DNA of 64,000 nucleotides from Halobacillus massiliensis (GCF_900166625.1 NZ_LT800499.1:2335731-2399730), one strand, 5' to 3'. Shown: positions 16,839 to 29,571, counted from the first letter of the stretch. Made by a program: numbers and translations. The notes: generated by a model not told the origin, from the sequence alone.

Positions 16839-19800
16839 CTAGAATAATGACAGCTGGTTCTCTTCAGGCATGCCTTTCAGACAGCCCTGCTCATCTAAAT
16901 ATTCAAGAACAGTTTTTGAGATACGGCTTCTTTCACGGAGATCCTGCTTGGAAAGAAACTCACCTTCCTCCCTTGCTTTCACAATACTAATCGCTGCGTT
17001 AGTACCAAGGCCATCCACTGCATTAAACGGTGGTAACAGAGAATCACCTTCCACTAGAAAATCGGTGGCACTCGATTCATATAAGTCTACCGGTTTAAAG
17101 CTGTAGCCTCGCTCACACATCTCAAGTGAGATTTCAAGAACTGTCATTAAGTTTTTTTCTTTCGGTGTAGCATCAAGACCTTTCGCCTGGATTTCCTCAA
17201 GGCGCTTCTTAATCGCATCTGAGCCTTTAACCATTGTCTCCAGTTCAAAGTCTCCGGCCCTTACCGTGAAGTAGGCGGCATAAAAATAAATCGGATAATG
17301 GACTTTAAAGTAGGCAATTCTTACAGCCATCAGCACATATGCTGCAGCGTGGGCTTTCGGGAACATATACTTTATTTTCTTACACGAATCAATATACCAG
17401 TCAGGAACGCCATGCTTTTTCATTTCTTCTATCCATTCATCCTGAAGCCCGCGGCCTTTTCGCACAAATTCCATGATTTTAAATGCCAGGGATGGATCCA
17501 GCCCTTTATGCATCAAATAAACCATGATGTCATCACGACACCCAATTACTTCAGGGAGAGTGCAGATACCGTCATTAATCAGCTGCTCCGCATTCCCGAG
17601 CCATACATCTGTCCCGTGAGAAAGTCCTGAAATAATAACAAGTTCAGCGAAGGTTTTGGGCTTTGTATCTTCAAGCATCTGTCGTACAAAACGCGTTCCG
17701 AACTCTGGCACACCCAGAGTTCCCGTTTTACACATGATTTGCTCAGCCGTCACTCCAAGAGCTTCCGGACCGCTGAATATCTTCATAACTTCAGGATCAT
17801 CGACAGGAATTTCCTTCTGGTCAATCCCGCTTAAATCCTGAAGCATTCGGATAACGGTCGGATCATCGTGCCCTAGTATATCGAGCTTTAGCAGATTATC
17901 GTGAATAGAGTGAAAATCAAAGTGTGTCGTCTTCCACTCCGATTTCGTATCATCGGCTGGAAACTGGATCGGCGAGAAGTCAAAAATATCCATGTCATCT
18001 GGTACAACGATGATACCTCCAGGGTGCTGGCCGGTTGTCCGTTTGACTCCCGTGCACCCTTGGACAAGCCGATCAATCTCTGCATTTTTATAATTGAGCT
18101 GATTATCGCCGGCATAACCTTTCACATAACCGTAAGCCGTTTTTTCCGCAATGGTACCAATCGTACCTGCACGATATACGTTGTCCTCGCCAAAAAGGAC
18201 CTTCGTGTAATTATGCGCCTTCGGCTGGTATTCTCCAGAGAAGTTCAAATCGATATCGGGAACTTTATCTCCCTTAAATCCGAGGAACGTTTCAAAAGGA
18301 ATATCCTGGCCGTCTTTTTTATAGGCGGTTCCACATTCAGGACAATCTTTCTCTGGCAGGTCGAATCCACTTCCGACAGATCCATCGTTAAAAAATTCGT
18401 GGTGTTTACAGTTTGGACACACATAGTGCGGCGGCAGCGGATTAACTTCGGTGATTTCAGTCATCGTCGCCACAAAAGAAGAACCTACCGAACCCCGGGA
18501 ACCTACGAGATACCCGTCTTCCAGTGACTTCGTTACAAGCTTTTGAGAGATTAAGTAGATAACCGCGAATCCGTGACCGATAATACTGTCCAGTTCCTTT
18601 TCGAGCCGCTTTTCTACGAGTTCAGGAATAGGTTCACCATAAATGCTTTTCGCTTTATTGTAGGACATCTCCCGAATTTCCTGATCGGCTCCTTCAATAT
18701 TCGGTGTATATAAATCTTCTTTAACAGGAACAACCTTTTCTATCTGTTCATTGATAGTGTGCGTATTCGTAACAACGATTTCACGGGCCGTTTCATCGCC
18801 TAGAAAAGAAAATTCCTCTATCATTTCATTTGTTGTTTTAAAGTGAACATCCGGCAGCGTCTGGCGGTTCAGTGGATTACCGCTTTGAGAAGATATTAAT
18901 ATTTGGCGGTACATTTTTTCCTGAGGCTCCACATAGTGCGTGTTTCCTGTCGCAACAACTGTTTTGCCGGTTTTCTTCCCAATCGATATGACCTTTTTCA
19001 AAATGTCATAGATTTGTGCTTCATTTTGCACAAGATCTTTCTCGAGCAGATGATAATAATTTCCGGGTGGCTGTACTTCAATAAAATCATAAAAGTCCGC
19101 AACTTTTTCAGCTTCTTCTGCTGATTTCTGCATCGCTGTTTCAAAAAGCTCTCCCTTATCGCACCCTGATCCTATAAGAATTCCTTCACGAAGCTTAGCC
19201 AGACGGGATCGCGGAATGCGCGGAACTCTGTAGAAATAATTAATATGAGACTCAGAAACTATCCGGTATATATTTTTTAAACCGGTCGCATTTTGGGCAA
19301 GTAAAGTAACATGCGAAGGCCTTGACCTCTGATACGCCTTTCCTTCTCCCATATAATCATTTAAATTTTTATGGTTGGTAATTCCTCGTTCGGTCGCTTT
19401 TTTAATAAGTTTCCATAATAGATAGCCTGTAGCCTCCGCATCGTAAATCGCCCGGTGGTGCTGAGTAAGTTCAATATCAAAATGCTTACACAATGTGTTC
19501 AAACGGTGATTTTTAAGCTCAGGAACTAAAAAGCGTGCCAGTTCAAGTGTATCTATTACTGGATTGGTAGATTTTTCATAGTTTATGAGTTTAAAACCTG
19601 CGTTTAAAAATCCCATATCAAAACTTGCATTATGGGCCACAAGGATGTCATCGCCCATCCACTCATGGAAATCTTTAATTACCTCTTCAATTTCGGGTGC
19701 GTCTTTCACCATGTCATCTGTGATGCCTGTCAGATCAATCGTCGTCTGAGACAGTGGATGATGGGGATTGGCAAAAGATTCAAATCGATCGATGATTTCT

Positions 19801-21134
19801 CCTTCTTTTATCTTAACGGCTGCTAATTCGATAATCTTATCATAGACCGCCGACAAACCAGTCGTTTCCACATCAAAAACAATATACGCAGCAGATGAAA
19901 GATCCCGATCCTGTTCTTCATAGGCGATCGGTACACCGTCATCAACAAGGTTGGCTTCTAAGCCATAAATCACCTTAATCCCATTTTTTTCTCCAGCAGA
20001 ATAGGCATCTGGATAAGCCTGGGCCACCGCATGGTCAGTAATAGCAATCGCTTCATGTCCCCAGCTAGCCGCCTGGGAAACTAATCGGGACGGTGAAACC
20101 GGTGCATCCATCTGGCTCATCGTTGTATGAGCATGGAGTTCAATCCGTTTCTCCCCTTCTTTGGCTGCATCTTTTCTAAGGGAAGGCGTAATTTCATTGA
20201 TGTCGTTTGCCATCATTGTCAATTCACTCGTAAAATTATCCGTTTGGATGCTGCCTCTGGCTTTAATCCACATGCCTTTTTGGACGTGTTTAAACAGCTC
20301 GGCATGATCATCCCCACGTGAAAACATTTTAATAGAGAAGGAATCCGTATAGTCCGTTACCTTCAGCAGCAGAAGATGGCGTCCGGAACGCAGCTCCTTA
20401 ATTTCTGAATCAAACACATATCCTTGTACCGTTTTCCTGCGTTCTTCTTCGAGAATCGTTTCCATCGGTTCTGGTTCATCCTGAATTTTGTAACCAATTT
20501 CTATCGGACCTGAAGGTTTAGAAGATTCTTCTTTCTCTTTCGCACGCTCTTCCTGGTCTTTCACTGCTTTTTGAACGAGAATCTGATCTTCCTTCTGTCG
20601 CTCTTCCTGAAACTTCTTAATTTCTTCCTGTTCTTCCTGAACACGAGTCTCGATATTAAGAGGGGGAAGGCCGGCTTCCGTGCAGAAAGCTGGGAGACAC
20701 GAGTCGAGTTTTTTCTTTACAGCATGGCTCTCTGCTAAATTTCTGCAAGTTAAAGTAATCTTATTTCCGTTTATCTCAGGCTCCTGATCAAGTATTAAAT
20801 CCTTATATCCTGGATTAAGATTAGTTAAGGACTGTACAAACCCTTTCCAATACTCTTTCTTCTCTTCCTCTGTCAACGATTTATCTTTGACATCAATCAA
20901 CCAAGAAATTTTCGCCAGTGATTGAAAAGCCGACTGAAGCTTTGCGGCAAACAGCTGATAAACAGTCGGAGGCAGCGGCCTCTCCATCCCGAAATGAAAA
21001 TGCCACTTTTTTTCCCCTTTAAAAACAGTCAGCTTTATAAGAGAACTGTTTGAAAAGTGAGGCTCTATTAATTCATGCGGAAACTGTATCTGCTCTAAGA
21101 GATAGTGCATTTTTTCCCGGCTGCTAACACTCAA
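16839..21134 (-). CDS. polC: DNA polymerase III alpha subunit, PolC type
   Basis: The replicative polymerase of low-GC Gram-positives. The 1431-residue protein includes an N-terminal domain, an OB-fold domain, a PHP domain ([16 protein letters not shown]) split by a DEDDh proofreading exonuclease ([18 protein letters not shown], near residue 420), a zinc finger (CPNCKHH and [10 protein letters not shown]), the catalytic palm ([12 protein letters not shown]) and the C-terminal helix-hairpin-helix and tau-binding parts. The start is TTG at 21134 with GGGAGGA nine bases upstream. It follows proS as in B. subtilis. Confidence 0.98.
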   Translation of the reverse strand: MSVSSREKMHYLLEQIQFPHELIEPHFSNSSLIKLTVFKGEKKWHFHFGMERPLPPTVYQLFAAKLQSAFQSLAKISWLIDVKDKSLTEEEKKEYWKGFVQSLTNLNPGYKDLILDQEPEINGNKITLTCRNLAESHAVKKKLDSCLPAFCTEAGLPPLNIETRVQEEQEEIKKFQEERQKEDQILVQKAVKDQEERAKEKEESSKPSGPIEIGYKIQDEPEPMETILEEERRKTVQGYVFDSEIKELRSGRHLLLLKVTDYTDSFSIKMFSRGDDHAELFKHVQKGMWIKARGSIQTDNFTSELTMMANDINEITPSLRKDAAKEGEKRIELHAHTTMSQMDAPVSPSRLVSQAASWGHEAIAITDHAVAQAYPDAYSAGEKNGIKVIYGLEANLVDDGVPIAYEEQDRDLSSAAYIVFDVETTGLSAVYDKIIELAAVKIKEGEIIDRFESFANPHHPLSQTTIDLTGITDDMVKDAPEIEEVIKDFHEWMGDDILVAHNASFDMGFLNAGFKLINYEKSTNPVIDTLELARFLVPELKNHRLNTLCKHFDIELTQHHRAIYDAEATGYLLWKLIKKATERGITNHKNLNDYMGEGKAYQRSRPSHVTLLAQNATGLKNIYRIVSESHINYFYRVPRIPRSRLAKLREGILIGSGCDKGELFETAMQKSAEEAEKVADFYDFIEVQPPGNYYHLLEKDLVQNEAQIYDILKKVISIGKKTGKTVVATGNTHYVEPQEKMYRQILISSQSGNPLNRQTLPDVHFKTTNEMIEEFSFLGDETAREIVVTNTHTINEQIEKVVPVKEDLYTPNIEGADQEIREMSYNKAKSIYGEPIPELVEKRLEKELDSIIGHGFAVIYLISQKLVTKSLEDGYLVGSRGSVGSSFVATMTEITEVNPLPPHYVCPNCKHHEFFNDGSVGSGFDLPEKDCPECGTAYKKDGQDIPFETFLGFKGDKVPDIDLNFSGEYQPKAHNYTKVLFGEDNVYRAGTIGTIAEKTAYGYVKGYAGDNQLNYKNAEIDRLVQGCTGVKRTTGQHPGGIIVVPDDMDIFDFSPIQFPADDTKSEWKTTHFDFHSIHDNLLKLDILGHDDPTVIRMLQDLSGIDQKEIPVDDPEVMKIFSGPEALGVTAEQIMCKTGTLGVPEFGTRFVRQMLEDTKPKTFAELVIISGLSHGTDVWLGNAEQLINDGICTLPEVIGCRDDIMVYLMHKGLDPSLAFKIMEFVRKGRGLQDEWIEEMKKHGVPDWYIDSCKKIKYMFPKAHAAAYVLMAVRIAYFKVHYPIYFYAAYFTVRAGDFELETMVKGSDAIKKRLEEIQAKGLDATPKEKNLMTVLEISLEMCERGYSFKPVDLYESSATDFLVEGDSLLPPFNAVDGLGTNAAISIVKAREEGEFLSKQDLRERSRISKTVLEYLDEQGCLKGMPEENQLSLF

Positions 21135-21171
21135 AAGTGATTCCTCCCTAACGATGGTACTCTACTCATAA

Positions 21172-21207
21172 ATATACCCTTGCCTAAAAACAATAGCAAG
21201 GGTATAT
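21172..21207 (-). terminator. Hairpin after proS
   Basis: ATATACCCTTGC/GCAAGGGTATAT with a 12-base loop lies between proS and polC. It has no strong T-run in the minus direction, so termination may be partial. Confidence 0.6.
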
Positions 21208-21217
21208 CAATTAAGCG

Positions 21218-22918
21218 TTATTTATACCAATTCTTTACATAATCAATAACAGTATCGGCTTTAAGCTCATCCTGGTCACCAGTCTGACGTTCTTTTACTT
21301 CGACAACTTTCTCATCTGCTCGTTTACCTACAGTTACCCGAAGCGGTATTCCAAAAAGGTCACTATCTGCGAATTTTACCCCAGCTCTTTCCTTTCTGTC
21401 ATCATAAAGCACTTCCACCCCGGCGTCCAGAAGCTGTTCATAAAGCTCATCGGCAAGCTCTTTCTGTTCTTCTTTCTTAGGGTTTAAAGAAAGGAGATGA
21501 ACCTGATATGGCGCAAGGTTCTTCGGCCAAGTAATCCCTCTGTCATCATTATACTGCTCAACAATCGCAGCAAGTGTGCGGGATACGCCGATACCATAGG
21601 AACCCATCGTCATCGTCTGCGATTTTCCTTGGTCATCTAAGAAAGATGCTCCCATTTTCTCTGCATAAAATTGGCCTAGCTTAAAGACATGACCTACTTC
21701 TATGCCGCGCGCAAATTTAATGATACCTTTCCCGTCTGGGGAAGGATCGCCTTCTTCGATAAAGCGGAGATCTGCATATTCTTTGACCGTAAAATCACGG
21801 CCCGGGCTTACATTTGTAAAGTGGCAGCCTTCTTCATTTGCCCCGCATGATACATTAACGAGTTTTTCAACAGCAAAATCTGCAACAACTTCTACTTCTT
21901 CTGGTACATGAATGGGGCCTAGTGAGCCAAAACCTGTACCTAGCAGCTGTCGTGTGTCTTCTTCTGTCGCGAGCTCAACGATTCTTGCGTCGTATAGATT
22001 TTTCAGTTTCACATCATTGACTTCATGGTCACCTCTCGTTACAACCATGACAAATTGCTCGTCCACTTTAAACATAATAGACTTGAGCCCTTTCGCCAAT
22101 TCATGATCTAAATAATCCGCGACTTCCTGCATCGTTTTCTTATCTGGAGTTTCAACTTTTTCCAAGTCCTTTGGTGATTCGCTGGATGTCTCATATTTAG
22201 TTACAACAGGAGCCATCTCAATATTAGCCGCATAATCCGAAGTATCAGAATAAGCAATCACATCTTCACCGACATCGGACAGCACCATAAACTCATGGGT
22301 ATCTTTTCCGCCCATCTGCCCTGAGTCAGCGATTACCGCACGGAAATCAAGACCACAGCGTGTGAAAACGTTCGAATAGGCTTCAAACATCAATTCATAG
22401 CTTTTATCCAGGCTTTCCTGCGATTCATTAAAGGAATACGCATCCTTCATTAAAAATTCGCGGCCGCGAAGCAGGCCAAAACGCGGACGCTTTTCATCTC
22501 TGAATTTGTTTTGGATTTGATAAACCGTCATCGGAAGACGCTTATAACTCTTCACGGCATCCCGTACTAGTGCGGTGGCCACTTCCTCGTGAGTAGCTCC
22601 AAGAGCAAATTCTCGGTCATGCCGATCATTTAAACGCATGAGTTCCGAACCATACGTATACCATCGGCCGCTCTCTTCCCAAAGCTCAGCCGGCTGAAGA
22701 GCAGACATAAGCATTTCATGGGCACCTGCTTTGTCCATTTCTTCGCGAACGATATCTTCCACTTTTCTCAGCACCCGGCGGCCAAGCGGCAAGTACGTAT
22801 ATATTCCTGAAGCTATTTGACGTATGTATCCCGCACGAACAAGCAGCTGATGGCTTTTAATCTCGGCATCGGCCGGAATTTCTTTTAATGTAGGGACAAG
22901 CATCTGGCTTTGTTTCAT
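21218..22918 (-). CDS. proS: Prolyl-tRNA synthetase
   Basis: A class II synthetase of the bacterial (ProS type 1) form with an editing insertion. The 566-residue protein has motif 1 near [20 protein letters not shown], motif 2 ([20 protein letters not shown]), the INS editing domain in the middle and motif 3 ([17 protein letters not shown]), then an anticodon-binding domain. The ATG at 22918 follows GAGGTG at six bases; the upstream GTG at 22927 overlaps that site and is rejected. Confidence 0.97.
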   Translation of the reverse strand: MKQSQMLVPTLKEIPADAEIKSHQLLVRAGYIRQIASGIYTYLPLGRRVLRKVEDIVREEMDKAGAHEMLMSALQPAELWEESGRWYTYGSELMRLNDRHDREFALGATHEEVATALVRDAVKSYKRLPMTVYQIQNKFRDEKRPRFGLLRGREFLMKDAYSFNESQESLDKSYELMFEAYSNVFTRCGLDFRAVIADSGQMGGKDTHEFMVLSDVGEDVIAYSDTSDYAANIEMAPVVTKYETSSESPKDLEKVETPDKKTMQEVADYLDHELAKGLKSIMFKVDEQFVMVVTRGDHEVNDVKLKNLYDARIVELATEEDTRQLLGTGFGSLGPIHVPEEVEVVADFAVEKLVNVSCGANEEGCHFTNVSPGRDFTVKEYADLRFIEEGDPSPDGKGIIKFARGIEVGHVFKLGQFYAEKMGASFLDDQGKSQTMTMGSYGIGVSRTLAAIVEQYNDDRGITWPKNLAPYQVHLLSLNPKKEEQKELADELYEQLLDAGVEVLYDDRKERAGVKFADSDLFGIPLRVTVGKRADEKVVEVKERQTGDQDELKADTVIDYVKNWYK

Positions 22919-22978
22919 TTCTCTCACCTCAGATTTTTTAATAAAGGTATACAGAATTTAAAGATATAAATAAAAAGT

Positions 22979-23019
22979 AAGCTGGAAGCACATAGGATAG
23001 CTCATCCGGCTTCCAGCTT
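22979..23019 (-). terminator. rseP terminator
   Basis: The inverted repeat AAGCTGGAAGC/GCTTCCAGCTT has a 19-base spacer and is followed on the minus strand by ACTTTTTATTTATAT. It lies just after the rseP stop. Confidence 0.75.
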
Positions 23020-23024
23020 TAAGT

Positions 23025-24281
23025 TTACAGGAATAATCTCTGAATATCATTCCAAGTGACTACTAACATGAGGAGCATCAGCAAGGCAAATCCAATAAAA
23101 TGGACGATGCCCTCTTTTTGTGGATCAATCGGCTTACCGCGCAGGCCTTCAAGTCCGACGAACAGTAACCTTCCACCGTCGAGAGCCGGAAGCGGAAGCA
23201 GGTTAATAATCCCTAAGTTTACGCTTAAAATAGCTGTCCACATGACAAAATTCGTAAATCCTGTCTGAACGACCTGGTCGGTTGCGTCATAAATACCTAC
23301 AGGACCTGACAGCATATCAAGGGAGAACTGCCCGGTAACAAGCTTACCGAGGTTGGTTAAAATTAGAGAGCCCCATTCATAAGTCTGTGTAAAACCAAAC
23401 GTCAGTTTCTTAGCAAATGAATCTTCAAATGCACGGGCTACACCTACCTGTCCGATTTCAATATCACCTTCTGTCAGTTTTTTCGGAGTGACTGTCAGTT
23501 CTTCTGTCGCTCCATTACTTTCCACTGTAAGGTTCACAGGCTCTTCGGGGTGTTCTCTTACAATCGTTGTGAATTCTTCCCAAGTATTTACGGATTCTCC
23601 ATCGACTGCAACCACTTCATCTCCATTTTCCAATCCTGCCTGCATTGCAGGTGAATCTTGTTGCACTTCCCCGATTATTGCCCTCTCAGCAGGTACTCCC
23701 TGAACAAAACCGAGAATCATAAACAGGAGTATGGCTAAAACGAAGTTCATCATAGGACCGGCAAACAGCTGCATGGCACGCTGTGGTACGGTTTTAGAAG
23801 CAAATTGACGATCATATGGGGCAATCTGCGTCTCTTTTTCGTCTAAAACAAACATCGCTTTAGGATCAATTTCGAAGAATAATTTCTCATCTTCATCAAT
23901 TTCATAACCTTCAATGACTAAACGATGATCAAGGTCAGCTCTTTCCACTTCAATCACACGGGCATTAGGGTGTTTTGATTTATTATTGACAATGATTCGA
24001 TTGACTTTTCCTTCCTCGTTGAACTCAAGGCCGATGTGGTGGCCGGCTTTCAGCTCAATGATTTCAGGATCTTCCCCAGCTACTCTTACATAGCCGCCAA
24101 TTGGCAGGAGACGTATCGTATAAAGCGTCTCGTTTCTCGTAAAAGCAAATATTTTCGGGCCGAACCCAATCGCAAATTCACGTGCGAGCATTCCCGCCCG
24201 CTTCGCGAATATGAGATGCCCCCACTCATGAACAAAAACCAGCAGGCCGAACATGAGGACAAAAGCTATTACTGTAGTCAA
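23025..24281 (-). CDS. rseP: Site-2 metalloprotease RseP/RasP
   Basis: A membrane zinc protease that cleaves anti-sigma factors and signal-peptide remnants inside the bilayer. The zinc motif HEWGH is in the first transmembrane segment, a PDZ domain lies in the middle (QQDSPAMQAGLENGDEVVAV), and the conserved NLLPLPALDGGRL is in the C-terminal membrane part. The start is uncertain: TTG at 24281 has AAGGAAGG eight bases upstream and is preferred over GTG at 24290, which overlaps that site. It is cotranscribed with dxr, 16 bp away. Confidence 0.94.
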   Translation of the reverse strand: MTTVIAFVLMFGLLVFVHEWGHLIFAKRAGMLAREFAIGFGPKIFAFTRNETLYTIRLLPIGGYVRVAGEDPEIIELKAGHHIGLEFNEEGKVNRIIVNNKSKHPNARVIEVERADLDHRLVIEGYEIDEDEKLFFEIDPKAMFVLDEKETQIAPYDRQFASKTVPQRAMQLFAGPMMNFVLAILLFMILGFVQGVPAERAIIGEVQQDSPAMQAGLENGDEVVAVDGESVNTWEEFTTIVREHPEEPVNLTVESNGATEELTVTPKKLTEGDIEIGQVGVARAFEDSFAKKLTFGFTQTYEWGSLILTNLGKLVTGQFSLDMLSGPVGIYDATDQVVQTGFTNFVMWTAILSVNLGIINLLPLPALDGGRLLFVGLEGLRGKPIDPQKEGIVHFIGFALLMLLMLVVTWNDIQRLFL

Positions 24282-24297
24282 ATGAAGCACCTTCCTT

Positions 24298-25443
24298 TTA
24301 ATTTAAATGGCTGCGGACACGCTCCCTGGTTGTCTTATCTATAGATAGTATGGCAGATAAGTCGGGGCTATGAATTTTATCATGCTGTGACAATTCTTTT
24401 TCTATGAGTCGTTCAATCTCAAGGAAGGATATCTTTCCTTCTAAAAACATCTGTACAGCCTCTTCATTCGCCGCGTTTAATACGGTAGTCATACTTCCTC
24501 CGGCCCGTCCGGCTTCGTAGGCCATTCTAAGACATGGAAATCTTTCGAAGTCCATTTTCTCAAAATGAAGAGCAGCGATTTCTTCGAGGTCAAGCTGCTT
24601 TGTCATCGGCAGTTCCATCCGGTCGGGATAAGTGAGCGCATATTGGATGGGCACTCTCATATCCGGTGTGCCCAGCTGTGCAATAACACTACGATCTATA
24701 TATTCCACCATAGAATGGATGACGCTCTCTCTATGGAGGATAACATGAATCTGATCGTATGGGATGTTAAACAGCCAGTGAGCTTCAATAACTTCCAGAC
24801 CTTTATTCATCATTGTGGCGGAATCAATTGTGATTTTCGCCCCCATGCTCCAATTCGGATGGTTTAACGCGTCATCAACAATTACTCCTTCAAGCTCACT
24901 TCTTTTTTTGTCCCGAAAACTTCCGCCCGAAGCCGTAATAATCAGTTTGTGGACATCCTCCATTTTTTCACCATTTAAAACTTGATAAATAGCTGAATGT
25001 TCACTATCCACCGGTAATAGTTTGACATTATGTTTTTTTGCCGCTTCCATAACAAGGTGTCCTGCAGTGACAAGAGTTTCCTTATTAGCGAGCGCTACTG
25101 TCTTCTTTGCTTCAATGGCTTTCAATGTGGCAGAAAGACCTACACTCCCCATTACGGCGTTTAAAACTATATCTACATCATCGGCTACACAGGCTTCAAT
25201 TAAACCACCGGAACCGATTAAAATATCCGGAAGATCAATTTCTCCAGTCAGTTTTTGTTGTGTTTCTTCATCTTGGACGACGACTATTTTGGGACGGAAC
25301 TCACGAATGAGCGGTATGGCCTTTTCGATATTTCTTCCAAAAGCCATGGAATATAAAGAGAATTCGTCTTTATGATTCCTAAGTACATCGAGAGTCTGCA
25401 CTCCGATTGATCCAGTCGCGCCAAGCAGAGCAATTTGTTTCAT
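24298..25443 (-). CDS. dxr: 1-deoxy-D-xylulose 5-phosphate reductoisomerase
   Basis: It converts DXP to MEP in the non-mevalonate isoprenoid pathway, feeding the neighbouring uppS. The 381-residue protein has the NADPH-binding [14 protein letters not shown] near residues 7-20, the metal-binding [11 protein letters not shown] and the flexible-loop ASGGSFRD. It sits between cdsA and rseP in the conserved frr-uppS-cdsA-dxr-rseP-proS-polC order. Confidence 0.97.
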   Translation of the reverse strand: MKQIALLGATGSIGVQTLDVLRNHKDEFSLYSMAFGRNIEKAIPLIREFRPKIVVVQDEETQQKLTGEIDLPDILIGSGGLIEACVADDVDIVLNAVMGSVGLSATLKAIEAKKTVALANKETLVTAGHLVMEAAKKHNVKLLPVDSEHSAIYQVLNGEKMEDVHKLIITASGGSFRDKKRSELEGVIVDDALNHPNWSMGAKITIDSATMMNKGLEVIEAHWLFNIPYDQIHVILHRESVIHSMVEYIDRSVIAQLGTPDMRVPIQYALTYPDRMELPMTKQLDLEEIAALHFEKMDFERFPCLRMAYEAGRAGGSMTTVLNAANEEAVQMFLEGKISFLEIERLIEKELSQHDKIHSPDLSAILSIDKTTRERVRSHLN

Positions 25444-25453
25444 TCTCTTCCCC

Positions 25454-26245
25454 CTAAACCTGTATAAATCCTATCAAATGCAAAATCGGCAGCATATAAA
25501 TTAAGCTGTCAAAGCGATCGAGAACTCCTCCGTGTCCAGGCAGTATATTCCCTGAGTCTTTCACCGCATAATGACGTTTAAAAGCTGATTCTACCAGGTC
25601 TCCAATCTGACCGGCCATAGAAATAATAACTGTTACAAGAAGCACGACCATCATAGATGAGTGGATAGGATAAACCAGTTGGAAAATCAATGCTACCACA
25701 CAGGCCAGTAAAATGCCTCCTACTGAGCCTTCGATCGTCTTCTTCGGGCTGATCTGCGGCCACAGCTTCCGTTTACCGAAAGCACGACCGAATAAATAAG
25801 CGCCTGTATCTGTTGCCCAAACGATGAACAGGGCATAGAAGATATATTCAAGACCCATAGAGCGTGTCTCAATTAAATAGTAGAAGCCCATCCCGATATA
25901 GAAAGCAGAAATCAGGAGAAATCCTGCATCATCAAATGTGAAGCGGTTCTTAACAAGTACTGTATAACTCAACAGCAACAGAACGGCCAGCAGGGTAATT
26001 TCGGATTTCGTAATCGGCAGTTCAAATTGTCCGAACATTTCTTCTTTGTACATTAAAGACCACATTAGTAAAAATGTGATGAGGGCGGAAACAGAATACT
26101 TTGCGATTTTCTTCATTCTCATTAATTCATAAATAGCGATAGTTGCAAGTAGATAAACAAAGAGCTGGAAAAAAAGTCCGCCCAAAATGACGATCGGTAA
26201 GAAAATTAATGCTGCAACGACTGCTGTAATTGTTCTTTGTTTCAT
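25454..26245 (-). CDS. cdsA: Phosphatidate cytidylyltransferase
   Basis: It makes CDP-diacylglycerol for phospholipid synthesis. The 263-residue integral membrane protein has about seven to eight hydrophobic segments and the C-terminal CDP-transferase signature containing [20 protein letters not shown] followed by GVLDRFDS. It follows uppS by 14 bp. Confidence 0.96.
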   Translation of the reverse strand: MKQRTITAVVAALIFLPIVILGGLFFQLFVYLLATIAIYELMRMKKIAKYSVSALITFLLMWSLMYKEEMFGQFELPITKSEITLLAVLLLLSYTVLVKNRFTFDDAGFLLISAFYIGMGFYYLIETRSMGLEYIFYALFIVWATDTGAYLFGRAFGKRKLWPQISPKKTIEGSVGGILLACVVALIFQLVYPIHSSMMVVLLVTVIISMAGQIGDLVESAFKRHYAVKDSGNILPGHGGVLDRFDSLIYMLPILHLIGFIQV

Positions 26246-26259
26246 TACAATTCCACACC

Positions 26260-27027
26260 TTAAATTCCGCCGTATCGACGCTTCCTGTTTTGGTAGTCGT
26301 AGAGGGCTTTTTCAAATAGGGCTTCATCGAAGTCCGGCCAGTAGACTTCCGTAAACCAGAATTCTGCATAAGCCAGCTGCCATAACAAAAAGTTACTAAG
26401 CCTCTGTTCTCCGCTTGTGCGGATTAACAGATCAGGCTCAAGCAGCCCTGAAGTATATAAATGAGATGTAAACATCTCCTCGTTAATATCCTCTGGAAGA
26501 AGTTTGCCTTCTTTTACTTTTCCGGCAATTTCTTTCACCGCATCTACCATCTCATACCGGCTGCCATAATTTAAAGCAAAATTTAAAATAAGTCCAGTAT
26601 TATTAGAAGTGCGCTCTACAGCCTCACTTATTGCCTTCTGCGTATGAGCCGGCAGGATGCTCGTCTCCCCAATAGTTTGTACTCGCACATTTTTTTCTAT
26701 TAATTCCGGCAAGTATGTACTTAAAAAGTCAACTGGAAGCTTCATAAGAAAATCAACTTCATTTTTAGGTCTTTTCCAGTTCTCTGTGGAAAAAGCATAT
26801 AGGGTAAGGACGCTTACTCCAAGATCAGAAGCATATCTGACAATTTTTTTAACAACACTCATCCCTTCCTTATGACCGGCAATTCTGGGCATTCCGCGGT
26901 TCTTCGCCCAGCGTCCATTCCCGTCCATAATAATCGCAACATGCTTAGGGATCTGCTTGTAATCTAAACCAAGTGTTGGTTGTATTGATTCCTTCTTTGA
27001 TTTCGTAAATGGAAACTTGATTGGCAT
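26260..27027 (-). CDS. uppS: Undecaprenyl diphosphate synthase
   Basis: A cis-prenyltransferase that makes the C55 lipid carrier for cell-wall synthesis. The 255-residue protein has the P-loop IIMDGNGRWA with the catalytic aspartate D35, GHKEGM, YAFSTENWKRP and the C-terminal RTSGEQRLSNFLLWQ with YWPDF. It starts the uppS-cdsA-dxr-rseP run, separated from frr by a terminator. Confidence 0.97.
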   Translation of the reverse strand: MPIKFPFTKSKKESIQPTLGLDYKQIPKHVAIIMDGNGRWAKNRGMPRIAGHKEGMSVVKKIVRYASDLGVSVLTLYAFSTENWKRPKNEVDFLMKLPVDFLSTYLPELIEKNVRVQTIGETSILPAHTQKAISEAVERTSNNTGLILNFALNYGSRYEMVDAVKEIAGKVKEGKLLPEDINEEMFTSHLYTSGLLEPDLLIRTSGEQRLSNFLLWQLAYAEFWFTEVYWPDFDEALFEKALYDYQNRKRRYGGI

Positions 27028-27163
27028 GAAAAATCCTCCAGTCCTATGGCTCCATTATCTTATTATATACTATTATCCTACATCATGCTTTTTCTCTTTT
27101 TAAGAGAATATAGCGAAGAATAATTAAGATATGGCTGCCCGCTGCCAAAAAGTATAGCAAAAT

Positions 27164-27200
27164 TAAAGCCGCACTGCCAAATAGCAACAGTGCGGCTTTA
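27164..27200 (-). terminator. frr terminator
   Basis: TAAAGCCGCACTG/CAGTGCGGCTTTA stem with an 11-base loop, followed on the minus strand by ATTTTGC. It closes the rpsB-tsf-pyrH-frr group. Confidence 0.85.
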
Positions 27201-27209
27201 AAGGCTTTA

Positions 27210-27767
27210 TTACACTTCCATCATTTCTGCTTCTTTTGCTTTGGCAAGCTTATCGATTTCAGCGATGTTTTCATTGGTAACTTTTTGCACATCTTCCTGG
27301 TAAGAACGAAGATCGTCTTCTGTAAGCTCTCCATCTTTCTCAAGCTTTTTCAGCTGGTCATTAGAGTCACGGCGTATATTTCTCACTTGAACTTTTGCTT
27401 CTTCTGAGTATTTGCCGACAACCTTCACAAGATCCTTACGACGCTCTTCAGTTAAAGCAGGAATGTTAATTCTTACGATATTTCCATCACTTGAAGGTGA
27501 AAGCCCAAGATCAGCTTTTTGGATAGCTTTTTCAACTTCAGAAATGGCTGATTTATCATAAGGTGTAATTACTAACAGACGAGGTTCTGGTGCTGAAACC
27601 TGCGCTAATTGGTTTAACGGTGTTGCAGCTCCATAATAATCAACATAAACATTGTCAAGCAGTGACGGGTTCGCACGGCCTGCTCTGACTGTCGCCAGCT
27701 GGCGTGAGAAAGCCTGGACTGCCTGCTCCATTTGTTGCCTAGTTTCGTTAATAACAGCTTCAGACAT
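27210..27767 (-). CDS. frr: Ribosome recycling factor
   Basis: A 185-residue tRNA-shaped factor that splits post-termination ribosomes with EF-G. It has [20 protein letters not shown] and the C-terminal helix bundle with [20 protein letters not shown]. It lies two bases after pyrH and is likely cotranscribed. Confidence 0.97.
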   Translation of the reverse strand: MSEAVINETRQQMEQAVQAFSRQLATVRAGRANPSLLDNVYVDYYGAATPLNQLAQVSAPEPRLLVITPYDKSAISEVEKAIQKADLGLSPSSDGNIVRINIPALTEERRKDLVKVVGKYSEEAKVQVRNIRRDSNDQLKKLEKDGELTEDDLRSYQEDVQKVTNENIAEIDKLAKAKEAEMMEV

Positions 27768-27769
27768 GC

Positions 27770-28492
27770 TTATTTCCCCCTTACAATAGTTCCAATATTT
27801 TCACCCATTACAGCTTTTTTAATATTACCTTCTTCTGTAATAGAGAATACCAGTAAATCGATATCGTTGTCCATACATAAGGAAGAAGCTGTGGAATCCA
27901 TTACGCCAAGTCCTTCATTTAATACTTCCAGATAAGACACTTGATCGTATTTCTTCGCATCCACGTTCACCTTAGGATCATCCGTATAGACACCGTCTAC
28001 ATTATTTTTAGCCATAAGAATAACGTCAGCCTCGATTTCAGCCGCTCTTAAGGCAGCTGTTGTATCTGTTGAAAAATAAGGGTTTCCTGTTCCGGCAGCA
28101 AAAATAACGACACGCTTTTTCTCTAAGTGGCGAATGGCTTTTCTTCTGATGTAAGGTTCGGCCACCTGTCTCATTTCAATTGAAGTCTGCACTCGAGTTG
28201 GAATTCCGATATTTTCCAGGCTGTCCTGCAGTGCTAATGAGTTCATGACCGTTGCCAGCATACCCATATAGTCGGCATTGGCGCGATCCATGCCCATTTC
28301 ACTGCCTACTTTCCCTCTCCAAATGTTGCCGCCGCCTACTACAACAGCAACTTCTACTCCTAGTTCGGCTACTTCTTTTATTTGAGAAGTGATCGAATGG
28401 ATAACTCTTGGTTCAATTCCAAATCCATTTTGGCCGCTTAACGCTTCCCCACTCAATTTTAATACAATCCGTCTGTAGCGCGCTGTGTTCAT
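27770..28492 (-). CDS. pyrH: UMP kinase
   Basis: It phosphorylates UMP to UDP and is a hexameric amino-acid-kinase-fold enzyme. The start at 28492 has GGAGGT five bases upstream and gives 240 residues, the usual length; longer starts overlap this ribosome site. Motifs are [22 protein letters not shown] and [14 protein letters not shown]. Confidence 0.96.
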   Translation of the reverse strand: MNTARYRRIVLKLSGEALSGQNGFGIEPRVIHSITSQIKEVAELGVEVAVVVGGGNIWRGKVGSEMGMDRANADYMGMLATVMNSLALQDSLENIGIPTRVQTSIEMRQVAEPYIRRKAIRHLEKKRVVIFAAGTGNPYFSTDTTAALRAAEIEADVILMAKNNVDGVYTDDPKVNVDAKKYDQVSYLEVLNEGLGVMDSTASSLCMDNDIDLLVFSITEEGNIKKAVMGENIGTIVRGK

Positions 28493-28578
28493 AGAAACCT
28501 CCATCAATCCCTTATTTAAGCTACGTTTCTTTTAGTTTATGTAGCTCGCTGTTTACTTACTCTGCATACTCAGGTTAT

Positions 28579-28609
28579 AAAATAGGGAACACAAAGTGTT
28601 CCCTATTTT
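28579..28609 (-). terminator. tsf terminator
   Basis: A perfect AAAATAGGGAACAC/GTGTTCCCTATTTT hairpin with a three-base loop immediately after tsf. Confidence 0.85.
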
Positions 28610-28620
28610 CAGGTACTGTC

Positions 28621-29505
28621 TTATTTTTTAACTTGGCTCATTACTTCATCAGCAAAGTTTTCTTCACGTTTCTGCATGCCTTCGCCTACTTCAAAGCGCA
28701 CGAAACCTTTGATTTCACCGCCAGCAGACGCTACATATTTTTTAACTTTTTGGTCTGGATCTTTAACAAAATCCTGTTCAAGCAGGCAGATTTCCTGGAA
28801 GAACTTGTTTAGACGGCCTTCCACCATTTTTTCTACGATGTTTTCAGGCTTACCTTCATTAAGAGCTTGAGTCTTAAGAGTTTCACGCTCAGCATTAGCT
28901 TCTTCTTCAGGGATTTCGTCACGGGAAACGTAACGTGGATTTACTGCAGCTACGTGCATAGCGACGTCTTTTGCAACTGTCTCATCTGTAGAACCTTCAA
29001 GAACAGTTAATACACCTATACGTCCACCCATGTGAATGTAGGCACCAAATGCATCGTTATCCGTTTTCTCTTTTACTACAAAACGACGAAGGGAGATTTT
29101 CTCACCAATTTTAGCCACGATATCTGTAATGAAATCACCAAGCTTACGGTCTTCTCCACTTACTTCCTGTTCAAGAGCTTCTTCAACAGTCGCCGGCTTG
29201 TTCGCGATTAGGTGCTGGCCGATCACATTAAGAAGGTTCTTGAACTGATCGTTCTTTGTTACGAAGTCAGTTTCACAGTTTACTTCCAGAAGAGCAGCCG
29301 TATTTCCTTCTACCGCGATATAAGCTGATCCTTCAGCAGCGATACGGTCTGCTTTTTTAGCAGCTTTGGAAATACCTTTTTCACGTAACCAGTCAATTGC
29401 TTTATCCATGTCACCATCAGTTTCAGTCAGCGCTTTCTTACAATCCATCATACCTGCGCCGGTTTTTTCACGAAGTTCTTTTACCATTTTTGCATTAATA
29501 GCCAT
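28621..29505 (-). CDS. tsf: Elongation factor Ts
   Basis: The nucleotide exchange factor for EF-Tu. The 294-residue protein has the N-terminal UBA-like domain ([18 protein letters not shown]), the core [13 protein letters not shown] motif and the subdomain with [19 protein letters not shown]. It follows rpsB after a hairpin of about 35 bp. Confidence 0.97.
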   Translation of the reverse strand: MAINAKMVKELREKTGAGMMDCKKALTETDGDMDKAIDWLREKGISKAAKKADRIAAEGSAYIAVEGNTAALLEVNCETDFVTKNDQFKNLLNVIGQHLIANKPATVEEALEQEVSGEDRKLGDFITDIVAKIGEKISLRRFVVKEKTDNDAFGAYIHMGGRIGVLTVLEGSTDETVAKDVAMHVAAVNPRYVSRDEIPEEEANAERETLKTQALNEGKPENIVEKMVEGRLNKFFQEICLLEQDFVKDPDQKVKKYVASAGGEIKGFVRFEVGEGMQKREENFADEVMSQVKK

Positions 29506-29534
29506 GTTATAGCCTCCTTAAATATTCTTGCTTT

Positions 29535-29571
29535 AAAAAAGGTGATAAAAGGTATATCCCCCTTATCACCT
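29535..29571 (-). terminator. Hairpin between rpsB and tsf
   Basis: AGGTGATAA/TTATCACCT stem followed by TTTTTT on the minus strand. An attenuating terminator between rpsB and tsf is a common arrangement. Confidence 0.8.
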